NCBI GenBank assembly: GCA_036768485.1
Contig: JAVLUZ010000191.1
Location: 1,176,242 to 1,240,241 of the forward strand
Direction: 5' to 3'
DNA length: 64,000 nucleotides
Origin: Mermis nigrescens
Lineage: Eukaryota > Nematoda > Enoplea > Mermithida > Mermithidae
Below are positions 10,020 through 22,500 of the stretch, in pieces (within the stretch, counting starts at the first letter, position 1; the number at the start of each line of letters is the position of its first letter). The translations under genes were made by a program, and so were the position numbers. The notes beneath the pieces were generated by a model. It was given only the letters and a program-made list of their open reading frames with translations. It was not told the DNA's origin and did no database searches.

Positions 10020-13000
10020 ATTCTAGGAGGGTGGGCGTAAGAAAAACACTTTTAAGTATAGTCGTCTCTTTTGTTTCATCGGAGCATTTTTCTTTGCTAG
10101 TATCCTACTTTTAATTAGCACGATTTGAGTAAATCAGTCGTTAGGCCAAGTTAATTTTCAGTGAAAACATTACACAACTAATAGGTGTAAAGAAATCATA
10201 CAGTCAGATTCGCAATCCTGACCTTACGGAACATATTTTAAACAAAATTCATGTTTTGCAGCGCTCTAGAAGTAAAATAAATTTGTAGTGTAAACTTTGC
10301 ACATTAACAATAAATAAGTAGTGCGAACTTGACAAAACTACTGGGTGTAGAGAAAATAATAGTCAGATTCGTAATTCTGACGTTAAATACAAGATCGTGA
10401 GAAAAAGTTAAGTTTCCTCGATGATCTAGAACTGAAATTAATTTTCAGTGTAAACTTTACACAACTCTAGGTTTTAGGAAACTTAATAGTCAGATTTGTA
10501 ATCCTAACATTACGTGAACATTTTAAAAAAAGTTAATGTTTTAAAATGTTTTCGAAGGATAATAAATTTTTAGTGTGAAATTTGCAGTTCTACCGTGTAA
10601 ACTTTATACAAATAATAGTTTGCAGAGAAAACTAACAGTCAGATTCATAATCCTGATGTTACAGAGATCTTTTTGCAAAGAAATTCACGTTTCACAACGT
10701 TTTTGATATAAAATTAATTTTTTGTGTAAACTTTAAACTCCAACAATGAATGAATAGTGTAAACTTCACACAACTATTAGGTTTCGAAAAAACTAACAGT
10801 CAGATTCGTAATTCTGTTGTTACATACAACATTTTAAAAAAGCTTCCGCAATGCTTCAGAACTTAAGTTAATTTTCAGCGTAAACTTTACATAACTACTG
10901 GTTGTAAAGAAATTTAGCAGTCAGATTTGTAATCCTGACATTACGACAACATTATGAAAAAAATTTCATGTTTTATAATGTTCTGGAAGCGAAATGAATT
11001 TTAAGTGTAAACTTTTTGTTTCTACAATAATTCAATAGTGTGAACTTTACACAATTAATGGTTGCAAAGAAAACCAACAGTTAGATTCATAATTTCTGAC
11101 GTCACAGAGAATATTTTATAAAAAAACAATAGCAACGCTCTGGATAAAAATGAATTATTAGTGTAAACTTAACACCTTAAGAGTAACTCAATATTAGGTG
11201 TAATTAAAGGCGCTCCCGTTCACGCGTGATCCTCGATGTTTAGTACATCTTTAATAATTGGAATCGTCATCCAGCCCATATCAGGAGAAGTTGACAGACG
11301 GAAACCTAACAAAAGGGTGTTTTTCCACTCCAATATTGGAACTTTACACTTGTAAAAATAACTTAGCATTGAGTGTAAAGAACCGCAATTAGTTGCGATG
11401 CGTCTATCTACTTGTATCTTATTTTTAAAATACTTAGCACTATTCAATTCATACGCGGAGTAGTTGACAGGCACCAAATAGGCAAACGCATGTGTTTTTT
11501 CACCCCAGAGTGTAAACTTTACACCATTAGGAATAACTCTATATTGAGTGTAAAAAAAGACGTCCAAGTGCGATGTGGAAGCCTTGAGGCGTACTTTATC
11601 ATAGGTAGCGCTATGGCGCGGATCTATAATATACTTATGCACCTTCAACATATGTCCCCTTCTAGAACAGAGCTATCGGGACACATCTGGGAGGTACGGT
11701 TTCTTCGAAAGATAGATAATAAGAAGATTATGCGCTCTTTTGTGCTTACACTCGCTCTTGAATTCGTGATGAGCGTGCAACGTTTTGGCGTAATGTTATA
11801 ACATATAGCAAACGATGGTTGTTTGTTTCCATTGTTTGTGATTAACTCGAAATTGAAGCCTCAAATAATTAATAGTTTTGGAATATAGAAGAACAAATGG
11901 ACCAGATGTCGTTTTTCAAATTTCGTATTAATCATCGGATGGGATTGTAAAGAGTGTGAGAATCTGGGGGTGAAAAAACTTACTTTGTTCGAGTTTTCGA
12001 CTTGTTTATGTCTACTATCAACTCCGGTTATAAATCCTAAGAAATTTTTTCTGATAGAAACCTTAACAACTTAAGGGCTACTTTCTGCTTACCAGCAAAC
12101 TTTTGCACACTCAATACGGTGTTAGACATATGGGTTTAAACTTTACACTCTAGTGGATATTGTAAAAACAGATTTTGCCTAAGATTTCTCTGCCGACGTT
12201 TCCGCTTATAAGTCGAGATAAATTTAAGAGAACCGAAATGAAGTACCATTCTAAGGACTAAACGTGGCAGCAAACTGCGTTTAAAAACGCAATTTTGAGC
12301 TAATTATGGCGGTGTAAAGTTTGAAATCCGTTGTGTAAAACGGGCAAACAAAACATCTATTTTCCATATTTTGATTATAACATATCTCAAATATTTTGCG
12401 GAACACTAGTTTTCCACACACAAACGTTCTTCGACCTAAAGACTACAAACTGCATTGAACCAAATTTCTTTACACTCAATGGGGTGTTTTTTCCACCACA
12501 TTTCTCCTTTAGAAGTCGGGATAGGTTGAAAAAAATAAAAATAAAGTACATTCTATGGGATACATGTCACATCGAATTGCGTTTATTTACATGAATATTT
12601 AGCTTTGTCGGAAGGTGTAAAGTCAAAAATTGGGTGTGTTAGACGTGCTTCTGTCTTGTTTTTTTCTGCCAACTTCTCCAGTCATGAGTCTAGATATGAT
12701 CTCAAGTCTAGAAATGTACCAGGAATTGAACGTGATAAGCCAGTTGAGCGCGTTTGTTTACGCTTAACAGTAAGGTAAACTGCTTATTACCTAATATGTA
12801 TTTGTCTTCACCCCATTGCGAAGACTAAATTTTTTCATAAATGTTGATAGTAATATCAGAGCAATATCATAATTAGGAATCCGATTAAAATCTTTTTTAA
12901 ACTTAAAGGTTGTGTAAAGTTTACACTGCAAATTAAGTTTAGTTCTAGTGCTTTGCGAGCTTAATTTTTTTTAAAATGTTCTACGTGACGTAAGGATTAC

Positions 13001-14200
13001 GAATCGGACTGTTAGTTTTCTCTGAACCCTGTAATTGTGTGAAGTTTGCACTATTTATTTATTGTGAATGCACAATTTACACAACAAATTATTTTACTTC
13101 CAGAGCGCTGCAAAAGTTAAACTTTTAATCAAAATATGTTCCGTAAGGTCAGTATTACGAATCTGACTGTGTTTTTTATTTACACCCTGTATTTGTGCGA
13201 AGTTTACACTGAAAATAAAATTTAGTTTCAGTGCTTTGCAGAAGCTTTTTTGCAAAATGTTCTATGTAACATATGAATTACCAATCTGAGCGTAAATGTT
13301 CTTTACACCTACTAATTGCGTACAGTTTATTCTGAAAATCTTTGACCCGTTTGGATATGGTACGATTTTCTTGTTCAAAAAAAGATAATGCTAATGTTCA
13401 GAACAATATTGTTTTCCGCGTTCTTGGACTGCTGTCATTATTGTAGTATGTTAACGTATGTGTTTACTGACTGATTTACTCAAGTCATGTTAATTACGTA
13501 AAAGTAGGGTACTAGCAGAGAAAAATGTTCCGATGAAACGAAAAAGACGAATATAGTTAGGATTGTGAATTATTAAGGATGTAAAAGGAGGGGACTAGGA
13601 AAAAGCTACCTATATATATGCATATAGATAAGACGTTTCGCAACTATTTCACACTAAAGTCTTTGTCAATCAAGGTAGAAGGATATGAGCATACTTTACA
13701 CTACAAAGCAATAATCGGGACACATAATAATCCAATAAGATCAACATTGTAATCCTGACATTACCTTCCAACAACATTTGAGAAATAATCTCTTGCAACG
13801 CTCTAAATCATTTTAAGTGTAAGCTTTTCCCATTTAGTGTAAAGGAAAACTAAAGCCATTTTCATAGTCCTGATGTTACGTAAGAGCTTTTGTGAAAAAT
13901 ATTGTTCTGCGACACTCTAAAAAGAATTTTATTTTAGTGCACACTTTACACGATCGCTAGGTGTAAAGAAAATCTAAAGTTAAATTCATAACCCTAATTT
14001 TTAAGAGAACAGCTAAAAATTTAGCGTTCCGCAAATAAAGTTAATTCACAGTGAAAACTTTAAGCTATTGCTAAGGGCAAACAACATTTAAGACAAATTC
14101 GTAATTCCGATATTATAGAGAGAAAATTTTAATAAAGCCTTCTGCAAGGCTCCTCTGGTAATAAAGTTAATTCGCAGTGCATACTCCACACAACCACATT
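10020..14200. repeat. GTGTAAA satellite block S1 (large foldback)
   Basis: The block is dense in GTGTAAA/TTTACAC. From 10.15 to 11.2 kb a unit of about 120-160 bp recurs seven times, marked by CAGTCAGATTCGTAATCCTGA (near 10202, 10364, 10490, 10641, 10798, 10919, 11080). From 12.9 to 13.4 kb the same unit is inverted (GATTACGAATC at about 12996 and 13153). From 13.7 to 14.1 kb it is direct again. T modules bound the main palindrome at about 10045-10130 (+) and 13497-13640 (-). The frames at 11220-11651 (-) and 11412-11801 (+) overlap each other in the array and have no protein features. Confidence 0.8.
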
Positions 14201-15794
14201 TACACATTTTCATATTAAAAACTAGCTTGATTTCGGGCCTTTTAGCTTCAACTGAGGCTTCTAATACTCTACAATCAATCTATTTTGATCTCAAGCGTCT
14301 TTGGTGATATAGTGTGAAAGTTTTCTGACAGTAATATTAGCAGCTGGACGTTACGATTCTTAATTCAGCTACAGTACCTATTTCTAATGTTACCACCAGT
14401 CTATTGGATGCATAATATTGAGTTAAGATGTGAAAATAACTTTGTGCAGATTTAAAATTTTGTTGCTTCGTTTTGCATTCAGGAAATTTCAAGATTGTTT
14501 CGAACGGCAGGAATGATGAAATTTTCAAGAGAATTACTTTTAATTAAAAAAAGCCCATAATCTGACTTGGAAACGGTAAGAAAAATCAAAAGGTTTCCGT
14601 ACTATATTGTCAAATTTATTTGTTTATTTCCAGACATCCAGGAATTTACTAGGGCCATATCAAAAAAATAAATTGAAATGGATAATGTCATTAATGGTAA
14701 TACAATTATCGACAAAATAAACAAAGATTTTTTGTACATTTTACATCTACGAAATTACATTTTATAAAAAGGTGCACTGAAAGCATTTCTCAGAGCCGAG
14801 AATTTGCAAGTAGAACACTCGAGAGAGCCAAAGAAACCTATGAATCCTATTTAGTGAAATTAGTGGTCGGTCACCCTGCTTCAGTCATCGAACCCGTTTG
14901 CTTTTTATTTGGGACTAGATCGACAGTTTGGAAATGGTGATAGGTAAAAAACAAAGCACTTAAATAATAATAGGTGCATTGGGTAGAGATTTTGCAACAT
15001 CTGCTTATGAATTAATTGAGTGGATAAGTAAATAAAAAGATTACATTCATTAATAGAATACATCATTCGTCTAAACGAGTGTGGCGCAGATTATTACTAA
15101 TGCTCAAAAAAGCCATGTTTTTTTCATTCGTCGTCATTAGCAAATGAGTGATTAGTTCGACTAAATTACGTATCATATTTTGATATTCAAATCCTATCCA
15201 AAGAATGCGCTTCAGTAGCATAGAAGGTGATGCAATAATCATTCAACGAACTGAGCTGTATAATATTAATAATAAAGCAAATGTAACGGGATTAAACTCG
15301 ATAATTAATAATAGTTATCTTCTAGTAATAGTATAAAAACTGGATATTATTGAAATCGTGCATTCTGAGCATAAAAATCTCATCTTTCACCATTTGATAA
15401 AAAATTATAAATCGGGATGATAAATATTAAAAAATAGAAAAAATAATATGAAAATTTGAAAAAATAGAAGCCTCTCTCATAGAGAAAAATGACAATACTA
15501 GTTTATTTTCATAGCAATTTTCTGGTTCAGAGTGTCAACTTGTCGGCGCTTCCCGTGCCATATACTCATATTTTTACTATATTTTGTTCAACTTAATCAT
15601 TTTTTTAAATTTTTTTGTGAACGTTTAACGATATATAAAGACATAGACGCCACAAAATAGAGTTTTAACGCATACCCATCGTTTCTGAGACCAGAAAAAG
15701 CACCCCTATCTTATCAGTTCAGCTCTTTTCAATACGAATCAGACTATAATTTTTTCTGAAAATGCATTTTAAGATTACTAATGTTCTTTTTCAA
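14201..15794. other. Intronic AT-rich sequence, nothing recognised
   Basis: This is AT-rich DNA upstream (in + coordinates) of the TM3-TM5 GPCR exon. No repeat shared with the rest of the window and no exon was identified. A 63-codon minus-strand frame at 14337-14528 carries no GPCR-like or other recognisable segment. Confidence 0.5.
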
Positions 15795-15870
15795 TCAAAC
15801 AAACTTATAGTAGTGAATAAAAATCGAGTTAAAAATCATTTTTATTTTACATTTAATAAAAAATAAATAC

Positions 15871-16249
15871 CTTGAACATTTGATAGGCGCTCGCTTAAGC
15901 TGTACTACTATAAGGGCGTAGATGAAAAGGAGGGCAATGCCGGGACACATATAAAAAGCCAGCAACTGAAAAAGTGTGAATCGGCGACTAGACGGGCTGT
16001 CGTCGGCACTGCACTCTGCCATACCATTGTCCGAGTTGACTATCATATTATTATGCAAAGCTTGCGGCCAACTGGTGGCGAGGCACACGACCCACAGCAG
16101 GGCAATGGTGGTGCCCGCACGTCGCTTCGTGCAGTAGCGTTTTGCGCGCAGCGGCCATCGCACTACCAGCAGCCTTTCAACGCTAATCGAAAGAATAGTT
16201 AGCACAGAGGCATTCACGGAAACGTGCTGCATGTATCCCGTTAATTTAC
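15871..16249 (-). CDS. Peptide GPCR exon, TM3 to TM5
   Basis: After the 3' splice site TGAATTTCAG the exon starts with GT, which completes the Cys codon of the previous exon. It then encodes KLTGYMQHVSVNASVLTILS (TM3) and SVERLLVVRWPLRAK, where ERL stands in for the DRY motif. TM4 contains ALLWVVCLATSWPQAL, ECL2 contains the conserved Cys in AECSADD, and TM5 is FQLLAFYMCPGIALLFIYAL. The exon ends at AAG|GTATTT in phase 2. The segment from SVNASVLTILSISVER to the CTKRRA stretch resembles ETH and TRH receptors most. GC content is well above the flanks, as for the other host exons. The ligand cannot be inferred safely. Confidence 0.9.
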
Positions 16250-16889
16250 CTGAAATTCATCCGGAAAAATAATATAATCAATTCATACAGTCTCTATTCC
16301 AAAAGAATTAAATCAAAAGGTAATTTGTTCTTAGGGAAGTAAGTCTATTTATATTTAGTTAGAAAACTAAGTTAATTTATTCTAAATTAACCCTCCGTTT
16401 ACCATCATGTTTTCGCAGTCGAAGTGCACCATCGTAGCAAAAACTCCTAGTCCATATCAATCCACACCTTATTTACACGCTGTGACAGTTATAACTTTCA
16501 TTTAGTGCAATTTTATATGTTCTTCAAATATGTGTATTATTTTCTGTGAAAATTATTTTTGAAAGAGGTACAACTAAACGCATAAGAATAGCGCCTGGTG
16601 GATATCCATGCAAAAACAAGAATAAAATAGATTCCAGTTGCGTTAAACACGACCAGGGGTTGCATTTGAAAAGGTGGAAAGGAATAAACAACCAAATTTT
16701 TTCATAGAACCTTATTTTCTCAGTTTGAGGTTTTGTGATATCACTGTAAATGAGGCCAAAAATGCTTATTTTTTACTACTCTATAATCCCTCTTCGAGCT
16801 AAACCATTAAAAACGATGTAACTGAAGCCAAAACGAGGCTAGACAAAGTTTTGAACTCATAGATAAGGTAGAACAGAAAAAATGCCATA

Positions 16890-17310
16890 AAGTCATTCAT
16901 GACGCCTCCGGCCAAGCCCGTATCCAAGATCCGGCCAAGGGGCGGGGGCGGACCCAATATAAATTGGTCTGGATCTCGGAAAATTCGTCGGGATAGCTTA
17001 TAAAATCCGCATTTTTCAACGTTTTTCGACATCTATTAAGATTATAAAATTCGAACTTTTTGAAAAAAAATTTTCCTCCTACTCTAAATGGTATAAAAAG
17101 TGTCATTTGTTGGCCGCGCTTGAGCCAAAATTATGGGAAATACATCATATCTGGCGCGAAGCGCCGAAAATTTGAAGATTTTGTGTCAAATAGGCAATTT
17201 TTCCATCTTTCCGTGCATTATCTTGCCTTTCAGAATTTTTTCCGGCCAAAGGGTGGGGGCGGCTAACCCCTCCGGGTCCCCCTTAATACGGCCCTGCCTC
17301 CGGCATAGGG
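16890..17310. repeat. Dispersed repeat R2, copy 1
   Basis: GGCCAAGGGGCGGGGGCGG, ATAAATTGGTCT, CTCGGAAAATTCGTCGGGAT, a central GGCGCGAAGCGCCGAAAATTT palindrome-like motif and a closing ATACGGCCC. The same succession is found at 46660-47040. Small frames on both strands in this stretch are repeat artefacts. It lies in the first mapped GPCR intron. Confidence 0.7.
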
Positions 17311-17879
17311 CACGTTAAACGGAAGGTCAACTTAATTTCAATGTAAAGCGCTAGAAATTTTGCGAATCTTCACCTAAATTACGATGTAATGTTGCAGTCA
17401 GAAAGCTGAAATAATTCCTTTGACGAGTTTGGAAAATAAGTAAATTTATTTATGATGTATTACAGCAGTTAAAAGACACTGCATACACGAGTACGTAAAT
17501 TAGGTGCCCTCTATCGAAAAAAAATTTGGCAGGTAAGATAACTATAAAAAAGAAATTAGATGAAAAACTTGCCCCGATTTGCCAGAAAAATCATCAAATT
17601 TTTGGCCGCCATAGTTGAAATATTTGTATTTTTTACTTTCGCCTCAAGCGTGACCAAAAAACGACACTTTTCACGCCTATTCAATGAAAAAGATAGAGCG
17701 AGATAAAAACATCGGGAAATATGCATTTTTACGTGCTCTGCCCGCGAAGTTTTCAGGATAATAAGGTATTTATTTCAAGTCCGCCCCGCTTAGCCGCGCA
17801 TTATATTCATATTTAATAATAATTTGACCGGTGTACAAAAAATAACGAAACTGATCAAGCTAATATATAGAATAGTCAG

Positions 17880-18070
17880 GCACGTTTGCTGCAATTATAG
17901 TCTCTTTCGGTTAAGTTTGCGATTTTCTCACTGATTTATCTCACATAAATCAGGCTACAAAAGTAGTCCAAAATTTTGCTGCGGTAATGCGGCTTAAGAA
18001 CGGCAAAAGTCTCCCCATATGTCGATATACTGTTCTGTAGAATATCACAACTACGGTACTAATTTAGGAA
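17880..18070. repeat. Diverged repeat shared with 7170-7400
   Basis: This is the second member of the pair described at 7170-7400, in the same orientation. It lies about 400 bp from the GPCR exon with TM1. No coding content is seen. Confidence 0.35.
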
Positions 18071-18476
18071 TTCGAAGCGACATTGAGGATAAATTCAATT
18101 TGGTAATACTGTCACCGAAGGACAGTGATAGATAAATTGGCAAACTGTTCCGAAAGAAAACGAAGAAAATATTGAATATAGCTTAAAATTTTACGTACAG
18201 AAAGTATTTGGTATTGACAATGATTGATTGCGGAGTCTGTAGACGCTTAGCGCCAAATAAAAATGGAAAATAATTTTCACTTACTGCCGAAAATTTTTGA
18301 ATTTTCACTAAAAATGCGCATGAAAAAATAAAAAATGCAATATTTTTCACTCAAAAAGCCTTGCAGTTGTCCAAGCGCCTTGAAAGATGGCTCCTAAAAT
18401 CTGTAATGAGCCTCGACATACCGGCCCGTGCTTATAAAAACGCACTATCGCACTGCTTAGTTCATTCGTAGCTTAC

Positions 18477-18756
18477 ATATAAAAATTCCAAATATCCACG
18501 AAGTGCTGCTGAACAATTCGTACATAGCCACTGGTAAGCAGAGGAGAATGATAAGCAGATCGGCTGTGCTCAGAGACAGCAAAAAATAATTGGCCACCGT
18601 CCGCATCTTTCTGCGCTTGATTATCACCAGCACTACGAGAACATTACCGGTGACGCCAGTAAGAAAAATCAATGAATAAATGAAAACGAATATCAAAATT
18701 AATGAATTTGGTAGTTCATTCTGATCAGTATCGATCACATCGATTTCTTGGTCCAT
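18477..18756 (-). CDS. Peptide GPCR first exon found (TM1, TM2)
   Basis: ATG at 18756 opens a frame with a 15-20 residue acidic N-terminus. TM1 follows (LILIFVFIYSLIFLTGVTGN with the GNVLV motif), then the ICL1 basic run KRRKMRT, TM2 (NYFLLSLSTADLLIILLCLP) with the conserved LSTAD, and ECL1 ending SWIFGIFI. The exon ends at ATAT|GTAAGC. The split Cys codon is completed across a 2.2 kb intron by the exon at 16249, giving the ECL1/TM3 cysteine. TM2 ends LLCLPVAMYELF, as peptide receptors do. No N-glycosylation site is seen before TM1, and an extra upstream exon is possible. ETHR/TRHR-like is the best family guess. Confidence 0.9.
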
Positions 18757-21700
18757 ACCGTATATCGAAATGTTTGTAAAAAATGCTTCTAATAATCGGA
18801 TAAAATCTTCGAATATTGAAGTCGCGTCTTTTCGGAGATGAAACGTTGTTGTGTATCTGATGCTAAGTATTTGTCAGCCTTCAGCTCGACGAAGTATAAT
18901 AAATTATGTTAGCTGATCTATTTCGCCCATGTTTTTCAATAAACTTTCGATTAAGCGAAATTGGCGAGTAGCAGAAGAGACCATAAATTTGCAATTAGGT
19001 TGCGTTAATCGAAATAATGCATCAGCAATGAAATCTTATCTCCGAATCTCTTCCTATAAACATTCCTGAAGTTTGCAGACTTTTATATCAATCGGATCAT
19101 CGAAATGTCTCATCTAATAAGTTTATATCGAGTCGCGTGATTTGCAGTAAGGTATGTAGGTATATAACTAAGCGAAATTGAAAGAAAGGTTTTAGTGGCC
19201 CTGATTCCATTGTCGCATAAAATTGAAGTAGATGCTGATAGCGACTAGTCATCTACAATATTAATTTCGACTTGTCTACGTATCAAGGTGCATGGGTCTG
19301 CGTGAGTGTGGAAACAAATTTTTTACAGAATTTTCGAGTGATCCTCATGCTTTGATCTAACGTGTGGTTCGAACCACGAAACTTAGGGCTAATATTTTAC
19401 GCCAGCCTAAGCCAACTTTTGAAATACTAGAGCTTTTTAGACGTCTGATTAAAATGGATTATTCAAAGCTAACGATCCAGCACCGTAAAACAGCTATGTA
19501 GATAATGGTTTAGCAAGAAATATAACAAGTTTATGGAAAGCGCTAAATTGTTATTACATGAAAATTACTATTACATACGAGAAAATAAAGCAGGATACGT
19601 AAGCCAAATAAATTCAATCGTTGTAAAGTGATATATGAAATCTACAGAGCTAAAATTGGTGAGCGTGGCGATTCAAAATGAATAAATGATTATCCCTTAG
19701 ATGTTCTGATATTCATTGGAAGACTGGAATTTTAGCCGACAAAACCATAAAAGAAAACTGAACACGCAAAAAAATTATTTAGTGCATGAATTTGCTAAAA
19801 TAAACTGTAGCTAAATCGTAATCTAATAGTCATCAAATCTTGTTTTGCAAATGGAGAGCGAAGCGATCCATTTGCAAATAATACTGATATAGCGAATGGG
19901 GCGGCAAAGCGCTCCATTCCATTCGCTAGTTAAACTTATTTATGATCATTTAGGCGAAAAATTCATCTAAATTTAATACGGCTGACTGAGGAAATCAGCG
20001 CTGGTAAACAAATTAGCTAAGAAGGTGATTGACTGAGTCATTGGATAGGTAGTCAGCAACTCTCCCGCTTATGGCTTAATGTTGAAGTGTTCAGCGATAA
20101 TTAATAAATTCGCAAACAAAGCACCTACACTTTGTTTTCACCGTACAATGAAGATTAATTTCTGATTCGCGAGTTTATAATTCTCTGAATTTCGTAATGA
20201 AATTGCGGGCTAAATTAAATGTCTAATTTTTATAATATGAGCTTAAAACCTAGCAAAATAGCTGCATTTCGAAGAGTTCTATCTAAAAACACAAGTTTTG
20301 ATTACCACTTTTATTGATTCTTTCTGCAATCTTTAAAAGCCTTCAATTTGAGCTAAAAATGTTCGATGGTTTCTAATTTTTAAAAACTCCTGAGTTTTCT
20401 GGCTCTAAATCAAAATGTAGCAACTTGCCATGGAACCATAATTTATAGGATATTTATTGCAGTAAACTAGAAAATTGTTATCAGCCAGCAATAAGCTAAC
20501 GTGAATATCATCGCGATCCTACCTTTCGTAGACTGATGCGAAATTTTCGGTATAGTGAGTGAGCGTCAATTTTTCTTTTTCTTCACATCCTTATTATAAA
20601 TAAATAGTCTAGTCCTAAAGAATACTATCTTTGTCAGCGATAAGGTTAATTAGTTTACAAGAAAAAGTAGGGCTTCGCTGTTTGTCAGGTTTAGTCCAAA
20701 CACACTAGCTTAGATGAGACAAAATCGCAACGAGTCGTCTTATCTGTGGTGGAGTGGATCCGTCGTAAGCGACCGGATTCCAACGTACTAAACAAATTGC
20801 AATCGAGGCTAAAGAGAAAGATTTATTCCGTTAGTACAAGTAGCTCGTAAAATGGTAGTGGAACTTTACGTCAACATTCCCAAGAAAGCATCAATTACAA
20901 CAAAGAACAAACAAAAATGAAAAATCCGAGGCACGATGTTTGCCTTTGATCCAAATTGAACCAAATCACTCAATGAATTATATATACATAAATGAACTCG
21001 TTTGGAAGTCTGTCTAACAAAAAAATTCGATGTGCGCCTCTTATGTCTCTTTTCGCAGCCTGGAATGTAGTGCAGATGAATGGAAGCAATGATTGATTAA
21101 CTACAACTTCCTCTTTTCAGATATTGTATTTCAATCTTGCTCCCCTAGGGTCTAGATCACAGATGCACAGCGTGTCAGGTTTTAAATGAGGTCAGTCAGT
21201 CAGGCCTGTTGGATGGGATTTAACAAGAGAGATTTTTTAGCTGAAGTCGCATTAAATTGATATAAACATCAAAAGGCGCGTAGAAGACCATAATTGACTA
21301 TTTGTGGCCGATTTCAAGCATTTTATAAACATAAAACGCATTAATTTTGTCCACTTCGTTCTAAATTTCGCCTTATTCCCCTCTGAATAGTTTTCCCTTG
21401 TCCTTCTGGAAATGTAGTCTAACACCCCGAACCCCTTCCCTGATTTATGCGGATTATTCTAAACAATGTTTAGCGGCACATTTTTATCATAATTACTAAA
21501 GCTGTATACGGCCTGGCCCCGGCTCCCTTCTCCGCCCAACAGTCTTTTTTTAATAGTACCGAGATATAACTTTCAGCCACAGATGCATTTGCATAGAATT
21601 CACTGGTTTCGGGTCAGCCTGTTTTGGGGGTCAGCTTGTTTCAAAGCTAAAATGATTTTAAAAATGAGTAAAAACTACATGGGTGGCAGCCAAGTTCTTG

Positions 21701-21800
21701 AGGCTTCGATGGGTCCGAATAGCCAAAAATAGCATCGAAAATTTAATTCTTGGGATCTATGGATTTGGGGGTCTGCCGGATCCTTGAACGTCCAGACCAT
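18757..21800. other. Region upstream of GPCR, no gene recognised
   Basis: This is AT-rich sequence 5' of the GPCR on its strand, so its promoter and any 5' UTR exon should lie here, but no box is distinctive enough to call. It contains two tandem hairpins near 19.85-19.93 kb, listed separately. No open frame of interest was found. Confidence 0.45.
19844..19928. repeat. Two adjacent perfect hairpins
   Basis: TTTGCAAATGGA at 19844-19855 pairs with TCCATTTGCAAA at 19867-19878 (12 bp stem, 11 nt loop). After an 11 nt gap, TAGCGAATGG at 19890-19899 pairs with CCATTCGCTA at 19919-19928 (10 bp stem, 19 nt loop). Both loops contain a GCGAAGCG- or GGCAAAGCGC-like core, so the two hairpins look related. 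They stand alone in otherwise featureless DNA. Confidence 0.6.
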
Positions 21801-21814
21801 ACATGCACTCATAC

Positions 21815-22075
21815 GTGGGCAGCAAGAAAATTCTGGGGGGGGGTGCAAGATTTTTTGAAGGTCGAAAAATGGCCTTAAAAATGGTGGTATGGCGATAAAA
21901 ACACCATTTTTCGACGTTTCTCATCAAGCACTATCCATTGGCATCAAAAAATTGCGAAAAAAACGAGAAAAATTTTCAAAAATTGAATTCTGGGGGGGTA
22001 TTTTGATTTCTGGGGGGGGTATTTTTGGTTTCTGGGGGGGGTGCATACCCCCCAAAACCCACGCCCAGGTGTGCA
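21815..22075 (+). repeat. Dispersed repeat R1, copy 3
   Basis: This is the most complete copy. GGGCAGCAAGAAAATTCTGG opens it, then GTGCAAGATTTTTTGAAGG, GGTGGTATGGCGATAAAAAC, three G-rich TTTCTGGGG steps and CCCACGCCCAGG at the end. It is nearly identical to 690-960 over the central 180 bp. Confidence 0.8.
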
Positions 22076-22094
22076 TGCACTGCATTGGGATTCT

Positions 22095-22500
22095 GGGGCG
22101 AGGGTGAAATTTCTAAGTACCTGTTTTGGGCCACAAAATAGTGGGTTTCGCCTCCAAAACATCGTTTTCGGCATTTCTGACGATGCTCTATGTTTCCGGA
22201 GATTAAAAAAGCAAAAGATTAGGAAAAAATAAAAAAATATCGAATAAAGTGTTGAATAAAAATTGTTAAATATAATTAAAACATAAACATATGGCGCGAA
22301 GCGTCGGAAATTTAACACTTTTGAGCGAATAAATAGCTAAAAACATTCAAAAAAGCACCTTTTCTGCGAATTGTTATGATTTTTAGTAACTTTCAAAAAA
22401 TCGCGAATTCTGGGGCGGCGAAGGTGAAAAAATTTCTGAGGGGTAGTCGAAAATTTTTCAAGCAGGTTGAAACTTCTAAATCCCTCTAAGATAATGTATG
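22095..22500. repeat. Dispersed repeat R3, copy 1
   Basis: GGGTTTCGCCTCCAAAACATC, GACGATGCTC, AAATTGTTAAATAT, ATGGCGCGAAGCGTCGGAAA and a TTCTGGGGCGGCG stretch before CCTCTAAGATAATGTATG. A similar order occurs at 25785-26095, 53190-53590 and 62610-62945. The GCGCGAAGCGYCG motif also occurs in R2, so the R families may share a mosaic origin. Confidence 0.6.

Larger units (their letters stand above)
1510..15870 (-). other. GPCR intron(s), repeat-filled; TM6 exon expected but not found
   Basis: This 14.4 kb lies between the TM5 exon (donor AAG|GTATTT) and the TM7 exon. Both junctions are in phase 2, so one or more exons whose summed length is divisible by three should carry TM6. Minus-strand GC-rich islands were read for an FxxCWxP-type motif without success. 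The span holds a MITE, a piggyBac-like element, R1 and R2 repeats and a large GTGTAAA block. Either the exon is short and divergent or the gene has been broken by insertions. Confidence 0.55.

Noticed and set aside
11220..11801. Two long overlapping frames, 143 aa (-) and 129 aa (+)
   Set aside because: They overlap each other inside a GTGTAAA satellite block and show no domain or codon bias. Likely chance frames.
19365..19385. GTGGTTCGAACCAC as a tRNA B box
   Set aside because: It is a short palindrome; no A box, acceptor stem or cloverleaf could be laid out around it.
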